From assembly GCA_916381525.1 (NCBI GenBank), contig CAKAEH010001249.1:1-64000 (forward strand): a stretch of DNA of 64,000 nt, read 5' to 3'. Origin of the DNA: Cercopithifilaria johnstoni. Its lineage: Eukaryota; Nematoda; Chromadorea; Rhabditida; Onchocercidae. A program made the position numbers and the translations under genes. Shown here one piece after another: positions 38,136 to 50,541 of the stretch. Each line of letters starts with the position of its first letter. The stretch's first letter is position 1. The notes under the pieces were generated by a model, which worked only from the letters and a program-made list of their open reading frames with translations, did no database searches and was not told where the DNA came from.

Positions 38136-40174
38136 AAAAAAAAAAATTCTTTCTAAGAACTTTTTGTTTTTCTTTTCCTGTTATCTTTATTTTTCGATGA
38201 TGCAACAACTAAGCTGTCTTTTCGCTCAAAAGTTTATAAATATAAGAATATATTGTTGTGGATGGAACACATTTGTGTTTCCTTTCCTTCAACTATAATT
38301 TGTTTTCATATTCATTCAATTATATATTATACGTGTTTTTCGTTAAATTTCCTTTTTGTTTTTTTTTTGAAAAAAAGAATGAAATATAAAAAAAGCACGC
38401 AAAATAAATAATTGCACGTATATCTTACGTGCGTTTCTTTAAACTTCGTTTTTTTCTCTAAAAAAAATTTTTAATAAGCAATAATGTCAAATTCGAGGAA
38501 AATGCTAATATACTTTAAATAAAATAATTTTATATTTGAGCTAAATTTTAAGTAATTATAACTTCAGAAATTTTATTTTGTTAGACAAATAGTACGATGA
38601 AAAAGAAAAATGATAAATAATTTGTATCGATACAGTTTTCTTCATTGACATATTTTTTGTTCAATAAATCACATAAGTAATCATTAATGATACGTGCGTT
38701 ACATTAAATATGTTTTACATAACATTATTCATGTCAATAGTAGATAAGCTAATTTTACTTACTTAGCTAATCTCAGTTAATGATAAAAGATGACAAAAGT
38801 AAGGAATTGAATTTGGAAATAATTCAGTTAAAATTTGATTTAAATCGATTTAAGGTTGATTTAAGGCATTTAAGTTGCTTGAATAGTTGCTTTATTACTT
38901 TCAGTAAACAGTAACAGTTTTTTTTCATATTAGTTTAAATTAATTCTAAATAAACCAATAGTTTACTGAATTAAATTGAAGATATCTTTTACAATTAACC
39001 ATTGATACTGTAATCAGAAATTTTATAACATTTTATTGTTTTATTGTAATTAATTTTTCATTGGTTCCAAATAATACTAATTGCTTTTTTTGCGTTTTCA
39101 TACTAAATAACTTAAAATGCGTAAAATTTTGTACCATTAAATTGTTAATTAATTATAAAAAGGAAATGAACAGTTAGCTATTCAATGAATGAAAGTTAAT
39201 AAGTATTTAAGTAATTGAACTGTATTCAAGTATTCAAGTAATTAAATTGATGTATTGCTTTTATCAATAAGTATTCAAGCAATTAAATTGATGTATTGTT
39301 TTTTATCACTTTTTATTTCGTAATTTGATTATGCTTATTTAAATTATCATTTATTTCTTCATCACTTATTTCGTAATTTAATTATGCTTATTTAAATTAT
39401 CACTTATTTCGCAATCTAATAAGTAATCAAATAATTAACTTAATGCCATTATCTCTTATCATTTTTATTTTGAAATTTCCTTTGATTGATTTTACCCATT
39501 CTTTCTCCCATACACCTCCCTGTTCTTGGCTAAACTTCATGATTACCAAATTTATTCAATATCAGTCGAATAAACTTCATGATAAGTTTAACGTCCTGAA
39601 ATTAACTCAACACATGTGATTTAAATTTCCAATAAAAATTTCGAAAAATATTCGAATATTGAAAAAAAAATAAATTTAAAGAAAACACTCATGCTTATCA
39701 TATTATTGTCAATGATAACATACTATAACTACCAAAACAACAATTAGGTGAAAATTCGTTTGCATAAAAATGATTTGAAAAAATAGGTCAAAAGTCGACA
39801 TAATATTTATTTTGCAAAAGAAAAATGATATTCATGAATTTGTTAAGTTCATGTTGTTTGAGTGGAGAAATTCAATTAAATGTTAAATTTATCAGTTAGT
39901 ATCATTAATGTTAAATTTATCGGTTAATCATTAAATGAAGTCCGAAATGAATTTAATAGAAAGTATAATGATAATGATGCTTTATTTCTTTATCAAAATG
40001 ATACTGCAAGTATTCAAAAATAAAAAAACAAGAAAAATAATATAAATTAAATTGAATAATTAATTTTATTCATAGTATTAAATTATTAACCTAAAATAAT
40101 TCCTTCTCATATTCATAATTTTATTAGCATAGTTGTATCATTTAATTTTCAAATTTTTAGTGTAAATTAGGATA

Positions 40175-43100
40175 ATGATGACAATGTGGCAATTAATTCA
40201 AATATTTTTTGCCGCTTTAATATGTGAAATGACTGATGGACAAATGAACAGTGTACCAGAATCTGGTGATCCAACAAATCAAGGTAAGTTTAATCAGGTA
40301 TGATTTATTTGTTTAGATTTAAAAATGCTGGATCATTAAGTGAAATAAAACGCTATCATTAATATCTTCTACCTCTCGCCCCCGATATTTATCATTAAAA
40401 TCTCCTCCGATATTCATCATTAAAATCTATCTGCTTTCTTTCACACATTTTCGCTTTCTTTTCTGAGTGACTCCAACTAGCTATCAACTTTTACAAAGAA
40501 TGCGTCCATTAAAATTGGTCACTTCTCGGCTATTCTGTACAATATAATAATAGCCTGCATGAATGATAAAAGTTTTAGTAATTACAATGTAATTAATTCC
40601 ACGCTATACTTTATCATATAAGCTAATTGGATTGACAAAGAAAAAAATTTTATAGAAGTGGCACTTTTGGAATGGTCATCCGGTATTCGAGTATTTTACT
40701 GCATTGATGCACCATTAGAAATTCTTGTGGAACCATTTAAACAAGCATTAATACAATCATTAAATAAATTTTGCCGTAACCCTGCAGCATGTCGTCTTCT
40801 TAAATCGTTCGTTCTTTTCTTTTCATATTTAAAATTTTAAAATATAATATTAAAACAATTGTACCTATCAGAAAATTTCATAATTGAAATAATCGTTTCA
40901 ATGTAATATTTCATTTTTTTAATTATTTCATTTTTGAATTGTTTCATTTTTAATTATTTAATTTTTTTAATTACTTCATTTTTTAATTATTTCATCTTTT
41001 AATTATTTCATTTTTTAATTATTTCATTTTTTAATTATTCCATTTTTAATTATTTCATTTCTTAATTATTTCATTTTTTAATTATTTCATTTCTTAATTA
41101 TTTCATTTTTTAATTATTTCATCTTTTAATTATTTCATTTCTTAATTATTTCTTAAATTTACCAATAAAATTTTTAAAAGAAAACTTTGAAAAGAATTTA
41201 AAAAACGAAAAAATGAAATGTAGAAAATTTTCGTTTCACTATTTTACTATTTCATCTCTTTTATCAATTGCAATCTTTTCCTATCAATTTCTTCTTCATC
41301 AAGTGAATCATTCAATGCCTAAAGCATTTAGCTTCTACAGGTGTACAAATATAAATAATATTAATAAATATTATATTTTAACTTCTGTATAAATAAAATA
41401 TTATATTTTAACTTTCTACAGATATATATATAAATAATATATAAATAAAATATCTTAACTTCTACAAGTATACATATAAATATATTTTATTTTCTTAGCT
41501 ATTATAATTATAATTTTAACTCATAAAGCAAAGGAACAGAAATTATTTACTTACGTGTATATATAGGTACACCTGTAGAAGTTGAATGTTGTAAGTTTGA
41601 ATGTTTCAAGTTTGTTTTTCAATTTGAATTTTTAAATTATAACTTAGCGTTCGCATATTCCTCTCTTTTAATCAATAAAAGAAGTTCAAAAAAAAAATTA
41701 AGCAAACGAGAAGTTAGAATTGAAATTTTAGGATGGAAATTAATTTCAAAATTCATAACTTCGCAATAATAGGAATGAGTCGACATTTCAAATTTTAAAA
41801 ATAATTTCAAACTTGTCCGTAGCTCTCTAAACCAACTCACTATGAAAAAAGAGTTGTCTGTAGCTCTCTACCAACTCACTATGAACCTGCTCACTGCAGT
41901 ATGCATTTATTTTATTTGAATTTTCCATTGATGCTAGTAAGTTAGGAAGTGATGAGATGCCTAATCCATTCTCTGAAGGTCTAATACTCGAGCGTGCTAT
42001 GTGGGTTATGCTTGTGCAACCGCTTACCGTTGAGTTTTTTGATGGTGTTTGTGGGTGGCCCCGGAAGTTCGGGTTATGGAGTACCAGGAAGTAACTAAGG
42101 CTCTGATCCTATTTATCAATCTTATCGATCAACAAATGTTTTCCAATCGATGATTACTGGCGATATCGTACCATACAAACATGAATATCGATATCAAATT
42201 CTGACAACGATTGATAACTAACTAATACGATCCGAATTGAAATGGATTTATTAAAATTTCATTTTTGACCAAATTCTATCCAATTATCTGATATTATATG
42301 ATGATAATAGAGAAAAAAAAAATGTAGCGGAATATTGATATGCTACAGAATATCATTTAAACCGGATTATATTGTTTTACTTGATGGTTATCCGAAAATT
42401 AATTATGGTGCTGTACAATTTCGATTTGTTATTGTTTTACCACCAAATGCTGTACCAATGGATCGTTTAAGAAAACCATTGCTTACAAGAGAAATTCTCT
42501 CAAGTAATTTTATCTTTTTTTTCTTTTTTTTTTAGAATATTTGACTTCAAAAAGAAATTTTTGTTCAAACAATAATAATAATATCAGAATTGAATTAATC
42601 AGAATTGAATTATTTATTATATTTTAATGCTATTTTTAAGTTTTTCATTTCCATACAATCTATTGTTAAAATGAATATTATTTTTACTAATGAAAAATTT
42701 TAAATCAATCAAATTATTGAAATATTATACTAAGATTGTTCAATTCCTTCAATATATTCATACCACTTTAATATCAACTTACTAAACAAAACCAATTCCA
42801 ATATGATATTAGTATATCTGTCCTGAAGGATTAGTTTAGTAATTAATAACTAGGGATTATTTAATCCTTATTGGTCAATATGGAATAACTTATTCTTAAT
42901 TTGCTTGAAACAAAATCAATTTCAATTTTAGATATGACATTAATGTATCTGTCCTGAAGGATTAGTTTAGTAATTAATAATTTGGGATTATTTAATTCTT
43001 ATTGGTCAATATGGAATAATTCATTACTGAAATATACTAAGATTGTTCATTCCTCCATTACATTCACACCACTTTAATATTAACTTACTGAGCAAAATCA

Positions 43101-45399
43101 ATTTCAATTTTTAATATTGACATTAATGTACCTGTCCTGAAGGATTAGTTCAGTATTTAATAACTTGGGATTCTTTAATCCTTATTGGTTAATACGGAAT
43201 AACACATTCTTAATTTACATGAAACAAAATCAATTTCAATTTTAGGTATGACATTAATGTATCTGTCTTGAAGGATTAGTTTAGTAATTAATAACTTGGG
43301 ATTATGTAATCTTTATTGGTCAATACGGAATAACTCATTCTTATTTACTTGAAATTTTTGAGCTCTCTAAGCTCTATATAAATATGCATTGCCAGATTTT
43401 TAATTTCAGTATAATCCGAATTGTTGATTTTTCAGTTTTCTTAGATTTGTTGAAATTTAAAAATAAAACTTTTTCTTCGATATCTTAATTTAAAAGTTAT
43501 AAAAAAATCAGACTTTCTGAATGCATCAATCAAAGAATTTGAGCGAAAATTTGGTTGGAAAGTAAGCAGTTATGAACGATTTCCAAAATTTGATCCAATA
43601 ACGGAATTCATGAATACGGCACTAATTCCGATTGGATTCATTCTATTCATACTAATTCTTCTGCTTGCTTACTGGTCTTCTACAATCAGGTAAACAAATG
43701 ATCTAAAATATTTCATTTCAAATTGATTGTAATATTTTTTGAAGTTAAATTTGATAACTTTAAATCACTCTATCTTTAAATTAAATCTTTTATATCTTCC
43801 CTAATTGTGATTCAATTTCTGATTTAAAATGAATTTTCAAAAATTATTCCTGGAAAATCTTCTCAAAATTACTATAAAATAATTTACAGCCGATCATATG
43901 TTAGTAGCGATGAACGTTTGGTTATTAGAACAAGCAGTGATAAAAGAACAGCTATCAAGTAAGTCTTTGCTAAAATTATAATATCGATCATAAAATTAAC
44001 AAAACGATCATTTATAAACTCTAAAAAAAAAAAGTTTAGCTAACTTTAAATAATAATGAATTAAATAATTAGCGATAATGCAATCGATTAAAATTAGTTG
44101 ATTTAGCTGTCAATTTGAGATAGCATAAATTGATAGAATATAGGAAAACTGTCAATTTTACTATAATCACAGAATTTCTTTCTGAAATTAGTTTTCTCAA
44201 ATTATTAATTTGTGTTTGCAAATTGCAGAAGAACATTACAAATTATTGAACAACAAAAAAAGTTATATGCTGAAAGAAATGGATATAAAGAATCATGCTG
44301 TACTGAATTTTCAAAACTTTCAATTCAAACAATACCTAAAATATCAGTAACGGAAAAATATGAGTCAGATCAAAATGTTGATGCATCGAAGAATGAAATT
44401 ACGGAAGAATGGCTTAAAAAGTATTAGATTTAGATTATTTTAAATTTTATTCATCGATTCTTGAATTATACTGTGTCTTTAACTTTAACCTACATTGGTA
44501 ATTCTTAACATTTATTCAACTCTACAGATTTCAGATTATAGATAAAAATAACGGGAATGATATATATATATATATATGGTTAATTAATTAGCGATATATA
44601 TAATGAATAAATTTGAATCATTGCTTCTTTATACATAATTTGTTGAATAAGGAGAAATATGATACGAGGGAAACGATGTATGAATTACATTTTTCAATCG
44701 ATTGAATCTATAGCAAATGGCATTTGATTTTAGATCATCAATAGAACCAACATCATCATCATCATATCTGCAACCAATGCGATCTGGTAGTGCATCAACG
44801 TTGAGTTCAATTGCTGTTTTCAAAAATGTCGGGTTAGCATTGACTTCTTGATTAGCTTTTTATATTTGTGTCAAAATGGTACTATTTGAAAATGCTATTA
44901 AAATACTGGAAGGATTATCATCGCTGTTTCCAGCTGAATAATGCAACTTGAACAACGGTTAAGTACAGATTAATCATAGGAGACTTTTTATCTGATCATA
45001 ATTTCTTCATCAAATCCTGGTTGGACTATCGGTGAAACAATATGGTAATAATTTGGAAGAGAAGCTAATGATCAACTTTTACTCTTTTGATAACAAACAT
45101 CTTAATCTCTTACAGCATTCATTTTGTAGTTATTCTTTACCGCTATATTGCTTATAATTGTTAATATATCATATATCATATATATATATATATCATTAGG
45201 CTCAGCTTCTACAAACAATAGCAATATGAAAAATTACAGTGGAAGACGAGTGTCTCATCGACGACAGAGTTCCATGGATGATAATAACAAACGATTTCGC
45301 AAAAAGCGATCTACTTCAAAAGCAAGACGACTTACGCAATGCCAATGGAAATTGACAAGTTTGGCATTGAGTGGATTTGGTAAATCACGAAGATATTGA
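40175..45399 (+). CDS. Unrecognised type I single-pass membrane protein, 8 exons
   Basis: I do not recognise the family. Exons: 40175-40283, 40656-40806, 42349-42503, 43512-43689, 43890-43958, 44229-44420, 44734-44786, 45200-45399; all phases join, giving 368 residues. Residues 1-23 form a signal peptide (WQLIQIFFAALICEMTDG). The lumenal or extracellular part is about 170 residues, with three cysteines (FYCIDA, FCRNPAACR) and a strand-rich segment AVQFRFVIVLPP. One membrane helix follows near 185-210 (ALIPIGFILFILILLLAYW). The cytoplasmic tail is basic and polar (NDNN.., RRVSHRRQSSM, KRFRKKRSTSKARR). The ATG at 40175 is followed by two more in-frame ATGs. An AATAAA lies at 45508. Two alternative ends are open: read-through of the donor at 44421 gives a stop at 44427, and read-through of the donor at 44787 gives a stop at 44851. 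The last exon is less certain than the first six. Confidence 0.75.
40890..41160. repeat. 16-17-bp tandem repeat in intron 2 of the membrane-protein gene
   Basis: The unit AATTATTTCATTTTTT and its one-base variants repeat about 14 times without interruption. It sits shortly after the donor at 40807. Confidence 0.9.
41815..41890. repeat. ~45-bp tandem duplication
   Basis: GTAGCTCTCTAAACCAACTC and GTAGCTCTCTACCAACTCAC begin two adjacent copies, each followed by ACTATGAA. The repeat is intronic. Confidence 0.8.
41957..42094 (+). other. Relatively GC-rich intronic segment with a 45-residue open frame
   Basis: Within a very AT-rich intron, about 41930-42120 is clearly richer in G and C and carries an ATG-to-TAA frame (starts MPNPFSEGLILERAMW, ends KFGLWSTRK). 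No flanking splice sites join it to the host gene in phase that I could find. It may be a fossil of inserted DNA (organelle, endosymbiont or transposon) or an unannotated small ORF. I do not recognise the peptide. Confidence 0.35.
42750..43345. repeat. Four copies of a ~75-bp core repeat in intron 3 of the membrane-protein gene
   Basis: CTGTCCTGAAGGATTAGTTT or a one-base variant occurs at about 42819, 42949, 43133 and 43266. Each copy is followed by TTAATAACTTGGGATT-like sequence and TTATTGGTCAATATGGAATA-like sequence. Longer flanks are shared by alternate copies, which suggests a higher-order duplication. Confidence 0.85.
44606..44611 (+). terminator. Possible proximal polyadenylation signal
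   Basis: AATAAA lies 179 bases after the in-frame stop at 44425-44427. It could end a short transcript of the membrane-protein gene that lacks the last two exons. Confidence 0.4.
44852..45199. other. Intron or intergenic spacer before the last membrane-protein exon
   Basis: AT-rich sequence with a TA tract at 45166-45193, directly before the acceptor TCATTAG. A short frame near 45000 (SSNPGWTIGETIW) has no splice solution that I could make work. Confidence 0.5.
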
Positions 45400-46143
45400 A
45401 GGAAAGATAATTAGAAATTATAAACAATGATTTCGCTATACAGGTCATTTGTTATTGATCAATTATGAATGAATTATGCCTTTTTTTAAGATCTTTTAAA
45501 TGATTTAAATAAAGTTTTATTAGTTTTCCTGCAACCAAATTTCATTTCATCAGCAATTCGTCAGATGTAACCAAACAATATGTTGATCTAAACATTTTAA
45601 CAATATCACAATTTCTTGCCATATATAGTTTATGCAGAATAAATTCTGTCAGTATGTTTCATAAAATTATTTAAAACTAGTCAAGCTTCCAATGATCCAA
45701 AATACCTGATCTTCAGTAGCTAAGACATAGTAATATATATCTTATTGCCTTGCTTTATGCTTCAGCGACATAAGCCAGTGCTATGGGTAGTGTCATTCTA
45801 CATCAAAGGATTATCCAAAATTAAACTTCGAAATCTAGCATTATTTTCTGTGACTTCCACGTAGACAAAATATTCCACAAATTTTACCTGTACTGCTAAT
45901 TTATTCCAGTATAACTTCAAATTTCACTTCAAGCATTAGAAAAATGGTTGAACTTAGGAACAGTCAAACATACAAAAACTATGAAAAGAAAAGAAACAAA
46001 CTAACTAATAATCAGAAAAATCCTGATCAGTCATAATAGGAATAAGAAAGATGCAAAAATATAAGCCAGCCTAAAATATGGAACTGCTACATTTTCTTTG
46101 CGTATACGTAAACGGAAACAAATGTATCCGACTGATTAATTCA
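45400..46143. other. Convergent intergenic region
   Basis: About 0.7 kb between the 3' ends of the plus-strand membrane-protein gene and the minus-strand adenylate kinase gene. Apart from the AATAAA at 45508 I see nothing to annotate. Confidence 0.7.
45508..45513 (+). terminator. Polyadenylation signal after the last membrane-protein exon
   Basis: AATAAA lies 109 bases downstream of the stop at 45397-45399. It supports 45200-45399 being a real terminal exon rather than a chance frame. Confidence 0.5.
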
Positions 46144-48362
46144 TTAAGCTTTATTTATAGCCTTATCGAGATGTTGTTGAACAACTTTGAAAATTTCATC
46201 CACTGTACCCTCAGATGGAATCTGCAAAACGACAATTTATGCTGTACAGTTTGTACTTTTTAAGTTTTCTCTTTTCTTTATAAAGGAATTTATTTTTATA
46301 CCTAAAATGCTCTTAAATGTTGAGCTTAAGAAGATTTCCTTCACACATTAATTCCACGTAATTCATTCTCAGCTGATGATAGTATGAATGTTATTTGGTT
46401 TTGTTATTTAAAAAGCTAAAAAGATAACTATCGATAATCGGCCTCGGTGCAATCCCTGGCAAAATGGTTTATAAAAATAGGGATTTAGAACGTGGAAAAT
46501 ATAGCAAAGAAAAAGTTGACGAAAATCAATTCTATGTAATAATAATTAGATTACAAAAAATAACTTTTAATCTTCAAGTGGTTTTCCGAAATGAAGAGAA
46601 TTATCAAATAATAGATTTCTCAGGCCACAAGAATTTGAAACTTGAATTAGCCACTTTTTTGAACAAATAAATTTCATTTCACACTGATTAACGACAGCTT
46701 TTAAACACTAGAATATAAAGAAAAAGTGTTTTGAAAACCTTACCATCAAAAACGCTTTGAAAACCTAACCTTTACCAACTTTTTTTGCTTTTCATAATAA
46801 TCGACAACCGGAGCAGTTGCAGTTATGTAGGTATGAAGTCGCTTCTTAATCGTATCGATGTTATCATCTACACGTCCGCTAGAGCAATGAAAAAAGGATA
46901 GTTATTCCGGAAATAGCGGAATGATTCTAGCGCAAATCACACCATTTTCCAGTGATACAGAAATCTTCCACTTTATAGAAAAAATTAGGTAAAAAAGAAA
47001 ACCTTGTTTCCGCTCTATGCAAGCAACGTTTGACCAAGGTATCTTCGCTGACATCAAAGAACAGAACCAATTCAGCTGGCTGAATCTGAAATTGAATTTT
47101 TAGATTAAAAATTCCAAACAGAAAAACCTACTAAAGCAAATCGAAAATAAAAATAATCGCAAATGCCGATGTTCCTTCAAATCTACGACCTCAGACAATT
47201 CGAATATTTTTATAAAGTTTCAATTATAAAGAAGTACATTTCATGCAAACTGATAAATCATCAAACATTGTTATCCATAAATTAATTAAATCTGTTCGTT
47301 GCAAAAACCGTACTTCCTTTCGGAGATTTATTTCATCATTAACTTTTCGAAAATTTGCTGGTATGAACAGAAACAAACTTCTATCGTTGTAAAAGGAAGT
47401 CACTAACTTCCTTTTCGAATTGTTCTCCTTGCTTTATTTCTCGTGGATAACCATCAATTAAGAAACCTTTCGAACCTTTTGCCACCGCTTGAACCATTGC
47501 TTCTTTAACCAAATCTAACACTATCTCCTGTAAAAGAGGCAAATTGATAGTAATTATATTAATAAATAGTACCTAGGGAAGGCTCTTCTGCATGTAGTTT
47601 ATTTTTATATGACAGTAAGCATATACATATACATATATAATTTGAGAGGAACAATATATAAATCTTATCGGAATGAAAAAAATATTTACCAGAGGAACAA
47701 GTTCTCCATTTTGCATCATTTTATTGAGCTCTGTTCCACGTGGCGATCCCGATTTTACCTCAGCACGTAGCAAATCACCTGAGCTGAGATGTGTTAAGCC
47801 ATATTTTGCTACAATCTTATCACATTGCGTTCCTTTGCCAGATCCAGGGCCACCTAAAAAACAAACTACTAGCTCACAAATAAAAAATATTTTAGGCATA
47901 GCCAATAATTACATTTCATCAATCTATTGAACATATTTACAAAACATTTAATACATGATATTTGATATTTCATTGTGCCAAAGTAAATTACTTGGGTTTA
48001 ACGATATATTTGAGTGATTATAAATTTTCCAAATGATTTACTTTCATCCCTCTATGGATTAGATCATTCAGTATTATGTGAAAAATTCCTACTGCCTTTT
48101 TTCCTTTCAAACTTCCTTATTAATCAAGAAGTTATCAATTTTTCCAATTAGAAAAATATTTCATTCAAATTTACCAACGATAAAAAAGATTGGAACATTA
48201 GCTTTTTTCAGCGGTGTGAGATCAATATTTTTGCGTTCAATTGGAGCCTGAAATACCATATAATATAAAATAACTATAATATTAAATCTATCCTTCTAAT
48301 ATTTTGAATTCAATTTAAGAAAATAATAATTTAAAGAGAAAGAAAAAAAAATAACGAACCAT
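46144..48362 (-). CDS. Adenylate kinase, AK1 type, 7 exons, 207 residues
   Basis: Catalyses ATP + AMP to 2 ADP. Exons from the 5' end on the minus strand: 48362-48360 (the ATG alone plus 5' UTR), 48247-48175, 47853-47690, 47527-47408, 47085-47003, 46878-46776, 46221-46144; all phases join. After an N-terminal APIERKNIDLTPL extension come the P-loop GGPGSGKGT (about 26-34), the AMP-binding SSGDLLRAEV, the AMP-contact motif LIDGYPRE, and the short LID with SGRVDDN and KKRLHTY. The short LID and length mark a cytosolic AK1-type rather than AK2/AK3. A first coding exon holding only the initiator codon is unusual, but the splice donor GTTCGT and the phase fit. The protein ends INKA. Homology to animal AK1 is clear throughout. 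Confidence 0.93.
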
Positions 48363-48804
48363 TTAAATACGTATGAGAATTGATTTTGATAATCTTTCCA
48401 CCTTATCGTACAGCTGCACTCGATTCAATGCTAGTCTTTGAAAATAAGGAAAGAGTTTTGAAGATGACGAGTTGGTTCAGAGAATCAGAATATAAACCAG
48501 CCTCAACTCACACTTGATATTTTAACTTTTCAAGCTTTGTATGTTTATCTGGTTGTATTAACCTGCAAAATAGCACACAAGTGTAATCGAGAAAAAAAAA
48601 GGAAAACAGCGATATCGAGAAAATAGAAACGTTTAACATAAATAAGATACATATTTCAATTATAACTTAGTGGAAAAGATAGAATGAATACAATTCAAAA
48701 TTTATAAAATATGCTATAACAAAAATTTCGAAATATTTTTAGTTTTTTCTAAAATGATCAAAAAAGAAGAGAATGAAAAATTCAGACAAAAAAAAGATGG
48801 TAAT

Positions 48805-49500
48805 AAGTAATTGTTTTGTAGAAATTACTGCATTGTAAGCATATTTTCAACGGGTCACAAGTAAAGTTATTATAGATAGAATAAGAAATTGTTTTGTAGA
48901 AATTACTGTGTTGTGATCATATTTTCAATGGATCATAAGTAAAGTTATTATAGATAGAATAAGAAATTGTTTTGTAGAAATTACTGCGTTGTGATCATAT
49001 TTTCAATGGATCATAAGTAAAGTTATTATAGATAGAATAAGAAATTGTTTTGTAGAAATTACTGCGTTGTGATCATATTTTCAATGGATCATAAGTAAAG
49101 TTATTATAGATAGAATAAGAAATTGTTTTGTAGAAATTACTGCGTTGTGATCATATTTTCAATGGATCATAAGTAAAGTTATTATAGATAGAATAAGAAA
49201 TTGTTTTGTAGAAATTACTGCGTTGTGATCATATTTTCAATGGATCATAAGTAAAGTTATTATAGATAGAATAAGAAATTGTTTTGTAGAAATTATTGCG
49301 TTGTGATCATATTTTCAATGGATCATAAGTAAAGTTATTATAGATAGAATAAGAAATTGTTTTGTAGAAATTACTGCGTTGTGATCATATTTTCAATGGA
49401 TCATAAGTAAAGTTATTATAGATAGAATAAGAAATTGTTTTGTAGAAATTACTGCATTGTAATCATATTTTCAACGAATAACAAGTAAAATTACTATAGA
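48805..49500. repeat. 78-bp minisatellite, about nine copies
   Basis: Units begin AAGAAATTGTTTTGTAGAAA at 48883, 48961, 49039, 49117, 49195, 49273, 49351 and 49429, with exact 78-base spacing. A diverged first copy begins near 48805. The central copies are almost identical, which points to recent expansion, while the outer copies carry more changes. Confidence 0.95.
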
Positions 49501-50488
49501 TATTATAAGTGTTAACAATATTATTCCATAATAGTAATAAACAATAACAATTCATATAAGTTATTTAAGAAATATAAAATATAAAATGTTATCATATTGA
49601 TAATATACTAATAAGAATAGAAAAAACTAGTGATAATATATTATCGATTTTGGAATATAATTTATTATTTCGTTCTCGAAGTAAAATCGTTTTATCTAAG
49701 ATGCAAAACATTGGAAATGAAAAATGGGCACACCGTAAAACTTAACAAAAATTTTGAAATTATACTAAATGTAAATTTTCACCTTTTCATATCTAATTCT
49801 CTCATTACAAGGAATAAATTATAATTATTGGATTGATAAGAAATAGAGAGAGAGAAGGGGAGAAAGAGAGAGGAACTGAGTATTCAAAATTGTTTAAATA
49901 ATCAATCGTTGCAAAAGATGACTATTCGTATTTATTCGACGGTATGCCATTAATATTTTCTACGTTTGCTGTATAATTCATTCTAAGGAGTTTTTTGAAG
50001 GGAAAAGAAAAAAAGGAAAGAAAGAGAAGAGAGGAATAGTAAGAGAAAGGAAAGAGAAAAGAAAATAAAACGTTAGAGAAACTTTATATTTTAAAAACTT
50101 TAAATTTTTACAATTGATAAGTATAAAATAGGTAAAGTGTGAATTTCAATATTTTAAAAATATTCCTAACTCTTATACGACAACTGATATAGCATAAATT
50201 TTATTTAACAATTATCAATGCATCAATTATCAGTGCTCTTATATATTAGACTGTCACTATTGATAATTATAGGAATATATAACCTAAAAGGAGAGAAGAA
50301 AAGGGGAAGAACCACAGGAATTATCAATATTTCAGTATTATCGTAACTGAAAAATTCTAATTTCATTTTTTTCTTAAAACAAAACAAAAAATCATATCCT
50401 AAAAACATGGATACTTCGTAATAGTATAATATAAAGTATATACAGAGAAATGATATTGTATGCAATTATTTTAATTTTCAAAATATTA

Positions 50489-50494
50489 TTTATT
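50489..50494 (-). terminator. Polyadenylation signal of the REEP-family gene
   Basis: AATAAA on the minus strand, about 50 bases after the TGA at 50542-50544. Assigned by position. Confidence 0.45.
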
Positions 50495-50541
50495 ATAATT
50501 ATTCAATTTTAATATATATATATATATATAAAAATGATCAA

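Larger units (their letters stand above)
32612..40174. other. 7.5 kb gene-poor, repeat-dense region
   Basis: I see no convincing gene on either strand. The region contains at least six separate tandem or direct repeats and several AAT microsatellite blocks (listed individually), separated by very AT-rich DNA. Open frames inside it translate to poly-Asn, poly-Tyr or Ile-rich strings. A slightly less AT-rich patch at about 37380-37560 has a short open frame, but no similarity and no splice context that I recognise. Confidence 0.7.
48363..50541. other. Region between adenylate kinase and the REEP-family gene, containing a minisatellite
   Basis: It holds the adenylate kinase 5' UTR and promoter, the 78-bp minisatellite, a GA-rich tract at about 49838-50070 on the plus strand, and a TA tract at about 50512-50530. 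No coding frame is supported. Confidence 0.7.

Noticed and set aside
44629..44823. Minus-strand Asp-rich frame
   Set aside because: Antisense of the Ser-rich exon of the membrane-protein gene, which is phase-joined on the plus strand.
46464..46670. 68-residue plus-strand frame in an adenylate kinase intron
   Set aside because: No homology or splice context; expected by chance at this length.
47573..47905. Adenylate kinase frame starting at an ATG at 47903-47905
   Set aside because: It reads through introns on both sides of the P-loop exon; the spliced model gives the conserved N-terminus instead.
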